A stretch of DNA of 64,000 nt, taken from Turnera subulata (Eukaryota > Streptophyta > Magnoliopsida > Malpighiales > Passifloraceae). Positions 56,823-64,000 of the stretch are shown here, one piece after another (the stretch's first letter is position 1; each line of letters begins with the position of its first letter). A model generated the notes under the pieces. The model had not been told where the DNA came from. It did no database searches and saw nothing but the letters and a program-made list of their open reading frames with translations. Where the stretch lies: positions 1 to 64,000 of the forward strand of contig JAKUCV010001948.1 of assembly GCA_028386065.3 (NCBI GenBank), read 5' to 3'. Position numbers and translations under genes: made by a program.

Positions 56823-59721
56823 CACTACTAGAAAAAGGCCATTTACTCTCGGATTTAGCAACGGATTTTAAGCGTTTTGTGACGGATTTTTGGATTTGTA
56901 ACGGATTTTGTCACGGATTAAATCCCTGATTAAACCCTTCGTTGCAAATCCAGTAGTGAGGAAATTTGTAACGGACCACTTTGTGAGGGATTTAGTCGGG
57001 AATGGTGCTTTACTAACTATGACGGCCTCTTTTCCCTTACAACATTTCCGTGACTAAAATCCTCACTAACGGTGGGGTTTTTCTATCATATCCCTCACTA
57101 TTTGTCAAGTAATAAAACCCTTACAAACTAATTCCCCACTAAATCCGTCGCAAATTGTATTTACAAAAACAAAAAAAAAGCCCAATACTAATATATTAAT
57201 ATATGCTCCTAATTATATTTTTTTGGTACAGTAGAAATTAAGAGCGTGTGCAGACAACATAGTAAGCATATCAGTAGGAGGAGCAATACAAAATAAAAGA
57301 AATATGCAAATCTTTATTGCAATACTTTTACAGAAATACAAAAATTAATTATAAGACAATAAAATAATTAAAATAGTTTTTACATAGTAAAAAACAACAA
57401 ATTAAATCAGAATCCAACAAATAAAGATCCGCCTATAGATCTGCTCGAAAACATCAAGCCATGGATAGATCTGCATGCCACCTTTTAGATTTGAACTAGA
57501 TCTGGGAATCCCAACCTTGGGTTGGCTCGCCCCCACCTTTGCCTCCACTGGACATGTCTGGATCTACTCGGAATCCATCACCAACAATCCGATTTCGCCA
57601 TGAGTACACCCAGTTCCTCAAAATCATTCACCAATCTGAACCCCAAACAACAACAACGCCACACAATAATAAGCACAAACATAAAAATAAATTAAGCACC
57701 CCACAAATACAAATCGGAAGGAAGGAAAAGGAAAGAAGAAGGAAGCCAGTGACTTATCTATCACACAGCGGTGGCGACCCGCCTTGCATAAGGCCTGTCC
57801 CTCCTCCTGCGACTTGGTGTTGTGTGGAAGAAGAAGGAGATATGAGATGGAGAAGAGGAATGAGATATGACATGGATAGCGATTGGGTGTTGTGTGGTGT
57901 AGATTGAAAGGGCGGCGGCTAGGGCTTGTGTGAAGAAGAGAAAAGGACTTGTGTGAAGAAGAGAAGAAACGAGGGAGAGAGGATATGAAGCGCAGCCGAG
58001 GAAGAGAGGGGGTTTGGGGAAAAAATGAGAGAAAAGAGTGATAAGGATGCCTTTTATAGTCAGGTCAAACCCTAGGGTTTCTTGATGTTGCAAACGACGT
58101 CGTTTTGCACACGCATTCATCCTCCCCTAGTCCACGCACATGGTCGAAACGCGTGCTTGACTGTGTTTTATGTTGTGGCTTCTCTAAAACGGCGTCACTT
58201 TAATCAAAACGACGCTATCACTTGTGTTTCATACACAGATAACTCTCCTTTTAAAATTAATTTGAACTTTTTTTCAAAATCATTTAATTTAATAACCCGA
58301 CTAAAATACTTTTGATAAAACTAATTAAAAATTTATAGAGTATTTTAGAAAAATAATTTTAAATAAATATAAATAATTTTTATAAATATAGAGTAAAGGC
58401 ATTTTATAGAAAAAAATTTAAATTGTACTAAAATTTAAATAGAAAATTTCAAATAATTTTTCATAAATAAAAATTTTGAAAATCCTCGGCGTTACACCCG
58501 AGACTAAGGCTGTTAAAATCGAGTTTTTACCTTGACTCGGAAATGTCCGGTCAAAAACGTAACATAAAATCGTATCAAATAAGGATAAATAATAATTGAA
58601 TCATTTACCATCAAAGCGTTATCAACTTTAAAAGTCCTCATTAATTCAACTAATCCGAATCCTCGTTGCATGGCTAAGCCGACCATCCACCATCGAGTTT
58701 CCGAACTCACTCATCCCACGAACATAAAGGAACTCATCGTATGGAATACTCATTTGCCTATTACAATGACACTAGAATCATATAGAATTCTTAACATGTC
58801 TCCCTAGTCATCTATACAGACTAATTACCTAATTATTACCTTTTATATATTTTTATAGAACAACACACAAATATAATTTTTTAATTTAATAAAGTCTCCA
58901 ATATTCATTTTATAGGGAAAAATAAAAATATTTTTTTAAAAAACTGTGTTCAAATTTTTCTTACTTAGTAATTAGTGAAAATTTATGATTTTACCTTTGA
59001 ATATATTTAAAATTTTAGAATGTCCAAGATCGTCTAGTCCTATTCGTAATACTTCCACCACTAATTTATACTAATAATTCCTATATAATTAAGACATGTA
59101 ACATCAACTAAAATTTAGTAAAAATTGTTTTAAAAATTAAGTAAATTATTATAGTGGAAAGAAAGGAATGGGAGGAATAAGAAAAATAAAATTTGATGGA
59201 TTCGTAAAAAACTTTGGTAGAAAGCGGCGGAGAATCGTAAGACAGAAAGGAAAGAAATGAGAGAGGAGAAAAAAAGGGTAAAGTTATTAATATACTAAAA
59301 ATTAGTAAGGGAAAAGTATCCGTTGCAATTAGTAAGGGAAAATTTCGTCACAATTTGTAAAGAAAAATTATCCGATGCAATTTGTAAGGAAAAAAATATC
59401 CGTCACAAATTAGTAACGGACAATTCCCTCACAGATCCCTCACAACAAAGGCGGGAAGGAGGCGGGAAAAATATTAGATTCGCGGGCAAAAATTACCCAC
59501 GGCATTTGTCACGGAAAAATAATCCTTCGCTAAATCCGTCACTAACTTTTTGTGATGGAAAATTTTCCTAACTAATCCTGTTGCAAAGCTCACTTTTGCC
59601 TGACATTCCGATTCCTTGCAAAATCCGTCACTATTAGTAACGGAAATTTTGCTTCACACAAAATCCGTTAGTAAAGGGCTGTTTTCTAGTAGTGGTAGTA
59701 AAGGGCTGTTTTCTAGTAGTG
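56823..59721. mobile_element. Non-autonomous CACTA (En/Spm) element
   Basis: The termini CACTACTAGAAAAAGGCC and (inverted) CACTACTAGAAAACAGCC, with a GCA target duplication (56820-56822 and 59722-59724), define a CACTA element of 2,899 bp. Subterminal regions are full of ACGGATTT/AAATCCGT words (56860-57160 and 59320-59680), the usual transposase-binding repeats. No transposase is encoded. The centre holds a Tekay-type LTR remnant (57580-58496). The element lies within LARD-like copy 2, and copy 1 retains the empty site. The last 28 bases of its right end are duplicated. Confidence 0.93.
57580..58496 (-). repeat. Chromovirus-type LTR remnant inside the CACTA element
   Basis: The stretch ends TCCTCGGCGTTACA, like the LTR terminus of the chromovirus next door (CGGGGCGTTACA). 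It also shares the ACAAAT(A/C)CAAATCGGAAG word (57711) followed by a GA-rich segment, and AACGACGTCGTTTT-like palindromes (58088, 58190). The order and orientation agree with 45610-46375. Similarity is patchy, so this is an old or different-family copy; its left limit is a guess. Confidence 0.5.
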
Positions 59722-61756
59722 GCAGGTTCTACAACAAAAGGCCGATCATGATGGCGAACCGACTTGTGGTAGTCCTACCCGCCATATGCGAATGCCTGTG
59801 AGGTACCTTGGCAAATCTAGAATTTTAGTCATTAGGTCCATGGAAAAATCCTTTGAGAGCCCTTGCTGGAATAGCTGCATGAGGTTCTCTAAGAAGAGCC
59901 TTCCTTCTAGCGCCACAAAGGTGAACAGATTCAAAGAGTTCCTATGGAGGAGTCATATGGCCTAGGATGCTCGAAACAAATGCAAGCAGTGCTGGTGCAC
60001 AGCCCCAACAGATGCAAAATGATTCTAGCGAAACATATTCGCATGGCTTAGCGCAAAAAGGGTTCCAGGTTCTAGGTTTCAGATTCTGGATTCCAAGATG
60101 AACAGGTCCAAAGAACCTTTAAACAAGAATTGTTTATGCTCACATTAAACCTCAACAGTAGTTCACGAGGTTCCTACGGAGAACATATAGGAAATCCAAA
60201 GCAAAAAAAGCTAACAAAGAAAGAGGTTCGCGTGATGAAGCGAACCTCGAGGAGTTTTTGTGGTGGCAACATAAGCCCCATGAAACCACGACAAACATAA
60301 TGAACTATAGGTGAAGCTCTAAGGGAGATAGTTGGTGCAAATGAAGAATGCCTACCAATTTCTAGAAGCTCAAAGAAGCCTCAAGAAATTTTAAGGAGTC
60401 AAATAACGACGACTGGATATCTTATAAAGATTATAAGAAACCAGCCGCGGCGGCTGGACATTCAAAGGAGTTATACAAATAGGTGTATCCAAAAGAAATC
60501 TCTACATGGGAGATAGGTATCACAATGAGAGCTTCTACAAAGGAAAAGAAGCCATGTTATACAAATAGGTATATCCAAAAGAAATTCCTACATGGGAGAC
60601 AGGTATCACAATAAGAGCTTCCACAAAGGAAAAAGATGCCAATCACGCTCTTGAAATGAACAAACGATCAAGTCAACAACAGAAGGTGGAGGTTTGCACC
60701 AATTAACCCGGTTCAAAGAACAGAACCAATAAAGAAGCTCTTAGAAAGGCACAAGATGATTTGCAGACCCTCACCACGCCATGCGTCGAGGAAAAGCGGA
60801 AAGCAGGTTTCAAAGTACACCTCAAAAGAAGCATGCTTTAGGTAAAGCAATGAAATTTTAGGAGAGGAGAATCTTCATGAAAAATAAACCAGGTTCCTAT
60901 CAAAGGCGAAAGAAGATTTTCTTTTGAAAAATAGAAAGCTTATGAGGAATCTAATATGACGCAATGACAACAGTAACAGGTCCTCTACGTAGATCTTCGG
61001 AAACATAAGCTTTAACATAAGCAGAAACCCGAACAGGTCCACCACGAAGTGAATAACTTAAGGACCTCACAAGAGGAACAGATGTAAAGAATAATCCTAT
61101 AAGGGAACCAAAAATCTAAAGAGGCTCTCACAAAAGGCAACCAAACCTTCACAAGGCCTTTATTGGGCTGATAGGTACCCCAAGTAGCTCCTGTAAGCGC
61201 ACCAACATCTGACGAAGCTCATTACAGGGCACAAAGTATAAAATGGCCCATGCTGGGGGCTACTGCTCGAGGCTCCAAAGAGCGCAACATGCTCCAATGA
61301 AAACGAAGCATAAAATAGGCAAGCTCAGACTTAGAAAAATTCTAAGCTTACCTAGGGGACAGGATCTCTCACAAACTCGCCCGAGTGAGAAAGCTACATT
61401 CGACTCCAAAATACATAGGTTCCCTTCAGGAGCAAGTTGTGCAGGCTCGATAACAAGGGAGAGTAAAAGGTAAAGATTGAGCAAGAACACCATAAAATGC
61501 ATGAAGCTTCGTGGATACCATGAATTGCAAGGCCTCAATGTAGCCAAAAATAGCGAAAAAGACCACGAATGCTATAGCACAAATTGGTGGTTTCAGACTC
61601 AATTGGAACCAAAAGCTCTCTCGAGTAAACGAGGCTTATCAACTTGCTTAGAGAAGAAAATTGCAACAAATCGCAGGTAGACGATGAAGCAACTGCAATC
61701 CAAATATAATGCAAAATTCAGATAGATCCTACAACACAAATAGCCTTTTAAGGCAA

Positions 61757-61905
61757 AGGCCCTCGTGCCCAAAAATAATAATGAGCAAGGCCATGGTACC
61801 TTGTACCAATAAGATCACCGAAGCTCAAAGGCCCTCGTGCCCAAAAATTATAAGGAGCAAGGCCGTGGTACCTTGTACCGATAAGAGCCCCGAAGCTTAA
61901 AGACC
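61757..61905 (+). repeat. 72-bp tandem repeat, two units (copy 2)
   Basis: The counterpart of 7362-7748 has about two units here against five in copy 1. Units keep the AAGGCCCTCGTGCCC and GGTACCTTGTACC words. Confidence 0.88.
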
Positions 61906-62887
61906 CTCGCGCCGAAAGCTACAACAAACAGGCCTGCTAAGGCAATATAAACCTGAAAGCAGGCCGAAAGGTTCCTGAATACCTAAATTCACATCCAGCC
62001 CGACTGGGGTATTAAGTACCTGTAGGAGTCACTAGGAGAAGCTCTGAGGCTCCTGAAGCCCAAATGGAGTCCCTAGGAAAGCTGAGAGGCCGCCGAGCCT
62101 AAATCTAGGCCAAAGGTGCAGAAGTACCCACAGGTCAAAAAAAAGCTACGAGCTGTTGAGCCTAAAAGCTAAAGGTACACCTAAAACAATTGATAAGCTA
62201 GCTCAAAGGTTGTTTAGCCCCAAAATCAAGGCACATAATGCCCAAAATATTCAAAAGGGCTTAAGGACCATTGAGTCTAAAAGCTAAAGGCATATGCTGC
62301 GCAGAACCTTCGAAAAGCTTAAGGGTTGTTTATCCCGAAGCTAAGGCCCTCGAGCTCATGTCTTATACAGGAGCCGATGATAGAAGCTCACAAAACCATA
62401 ACAAAAGGAAGAGTTTCTTGTGCGCAGAAAGCAGAGGCTCACTGCAGCGATTCAATGCAGGACCTAGATACAGAGGATACAAGCAAAGGGAGCCCAACAA
62501 GAGTCATAATTACTTCAATAGAACCAGCTGAGCGAGGGGCTCGCCCAATTATAATGGGCAAAACAAGAGGCCCTGATCTCCAAACATAGGATCAAATCAC
62601 AAAGCTTGTCAAACCGCAGCGAAAGAGGAAAGAGTCCTTGGAACCTACCAATGATACAAACCGGCCCAATACAGGAACCAGAAGCTAAACTACATAAAGG
62701 TACCAAGAGCCGAACCTATAAGAAGCAATACAGGGGGCTGGATCTAGATACCGCGAGGTCGCCGGAGGACCTATTTAATGGAAAGAAGACACCTAGAGAG
62801 GCAGGAACTCTCCAACACAAAGATAGACCCACAAAAGATGGGAGAAGCTGAAAAAGAACGAGGTTCATCACTCCCCAAAAGGGCAAC

Positions 62888-63142
62888 TTGAAATTTAGGA
62901 AAATAAAGTTAACGATATGGCACAAAGGAGCAAACGGACCAGAGGATTCGGAAAAGAAAACAATAGTCACAGTCGAAAATCCGGCCGATGCCCTGGAAAG
63001 AGGTAATGTGGAGCTTAGGAATGAACAACTCCAAGTGGTCCGGGAGCTGGAACCTCCCGCAGAACGTGAGCCTACTAACAAAGTGCAGATGCTAGAGTTG
63101 GAAAAAACTAGAACAAGAACCGCAGGGTCTAAGGGCCCTTAA
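62888..63142 (+). CDS. Conserved-looking 84-codon frame of LARD-like copy 2, doubtful
   Basis: The frame opens at a TTG, not ATG, and reads PEDSEKKTIVTVENPADALE followed by RNEQLQVVRELEPPAERE, a charged stretch with helix-forming character. In copy 1 (about 8708-8965) the DNA is nearly the same and the same residues can be read. It could be a relic of a gag of the ancestral element, since its composition differs from the rest of the interior. I recognise no domain, and chance is possible. Confidence 0.2.
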   Translation: MKFRKIKLTIWHKGANGPEDSEKKTIVTVENPADALERGNVELRNEQLQVVRELEPPAEREPTNKVQMLELEKTRTRTAGSKGP

Positions 63143-64000
63143 ATTTTCCATATCATTTGTCCAGGATGGAATACAACAAAGCCATAGGCACACAAATAGA
63201 AGTTTGAGGCCCTCAAGCAGGCATACAAAAGGCAAGATGAGCCAAACTCACGAATTACAAGGAGCCAGAGGTGCTGGGTTCACTATGACATCAAAGAAGG
63301 GCTAGAGGAGCCAGGTCCTCAAACGACAAGCCCATGGCGAAGGTCCTCAGGTTAGCAAAAGAACCTGTAAAGGATATAGGTACCCCGGTTTAATCGGATT
63401 ATAGGTACCCTGATTAGTTAAATGACGAGCGAGGTTTGAAAACCAAAATACATAAAGGACCGAACGAGGTTCCGAAAAATAAAGGTTCATCGAAAATCGA
63501 GCGCAGGTTGAGGTTCTCAGGTTTGCTATGAAGCAAGAGATAGAGATACCTACTTCAATAAAAGTTACAGATGCCCTGAATCATCAAAAGTCAAGCAGAC
63601 ATGAAAGGTGCCTAGGCACAATTAAAACAACATATGCTCAAACTGGCGAGAATAACATGTCCAACAAGAAGGGACATTTTCAAAGCAGGATCCTCTTTAC
63701 TAAGAAGGACCTCAGGAACTAAGAGGTATTCCCACTCTCCGACAGGAGGCCGTCGAGGAACGATCACATTCTCCAACTGAGGCTCTGGAGGATCAGATAA
63801 CAGCGCATTCAGGATCTTAATAAACTCCGATACGCATAAAAGGGGATACACACTGCACTCTTTTTTCCTTCATCAAGTTTTTATCCCACTGAGTTTTTCC
63901 TGATAAGGTTTTTAACGAGGCAGTATTTCCAAAGTGTATTCTATTTATGCCGATGTCGACAGGGTCCAAATGCCCGTGTTTACAAGCAAGCCCGGTCATT

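Larger units (their letters stand above)
42616..64000 (+). mobile_element. LARD-like element, copy 2 (3' LTR beyond the window)
   Basis: The 5' LTR (42616-42907) and PBS (42909) match copy 1. The interior runs 42908-43300, 54380-56822 and 59725-64000, with a Tekay-like chromovirus and a CACTA element occupying the gaps. The three pieces total about 7.1 kb, the same as the interior of copy 1 (2693-9835). The last base of the window aligns with 9824 of copy 1, so the 3' LTR should start about 12 bases outside. Copy 1 shows both empty sites (ATCCG at 3041-3045, GCA at 5123-5125). No coding capacity is seen. Confidence 0.92.

Noticed and set aside
58496..58500. Complete solo LTR within the CACTA element
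   Set aside because: Only one convincing terminus (GGCGTTACA) is seen; I could not find a matching start with TSD, so I report a remnant only.

Overview
This is a retrotransposon-dominated stretch of a flowering-plant nuclear genome. I see no intact host gene, tRNA or rRNA in the 64 kb. The plant assignment rests on element types: a Tekay/Del-like chromovirus with a C-terminal chromodomain, Ty1/copia elements, L1-type LINEs whose ORF1 carries an RRM plus a DUF4283-like domain, CACTA and Mutator-like DNA elements, miniature LTR elements (TRIMs), and degenerate TTTAGGG-like arrays. The species cannot be told from the sequence.

Layout. 1-2398: AT-rich DNA without a supported gene. 2404-10124: a 7.7-kb LTR element without gag-pol (LARD-like), complete, with 289-bp LTRs and target-site duplication (TSD) ATACT. 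10130-12320: a 94-bp tandem duplication and a decayed minus-strand LINE relic containing a 735-bp Mutator-like MITE. 12320-24349: part of a chromovirus-like element, with a polypurine tract (PPT) and a long 3' LTR that is split by a minus-strand Ty1/copia element (16198-23475, TSD TATGT). 24840-33540: a minus-strand LINE (B) split by a plus-strand Ty1/copia element (25438-32177, TSD AAGAT). That copia is itself split by a 1,785-bp minus-strand LTR element (29756-31540, TSD AGRAC). 33500-39801: a plus-strand LINE (C), head-to-head with B, interrupted by a 343-bp TRIM with identical LTRs (TSD ATTAA). 39805-39995: telomere-like degenerate repeats. 40020-41700: a Ty3/gypsy gag relic and a 5'-truncated LINE (D). 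42616-64000: a second copy of the LARD-like element, split by a full-length Tekay-like chromovirus (43301-54374, TSD ATCCG) and a 2.9-kb CACTA element (56823-59721, TSD GCA). Its 3' LTR should begin about 12 bases beyond the window.

The order of events can be read from the nesting. LARD copy 1 preserves the empty target site for both insertions in copy 2. All autonomous elements are broken. The chromovirus is nearly intact: its 1,560-codon gag-pol frame is interrupted by just three TAG codons, each where a Gln (CAG) codon is expected.

The strongest unusual signal is the 1,785-bp LTR element nested in the copia RNase H region. In place of gag it carries an open frame whose N-terminus reads like the DEK C-terminal (DEK_C) domain of plant SWIB/DEK chromatin proteins, followed by a long acidic tail. 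This looks like host-gene capture by a short non-autonomous element whose LTRs and primer-binding site (PBS) resemble those of the copia it sits in. Four separate elements in the window share the same unusual PBS core, TGGTAGCGGAGC.
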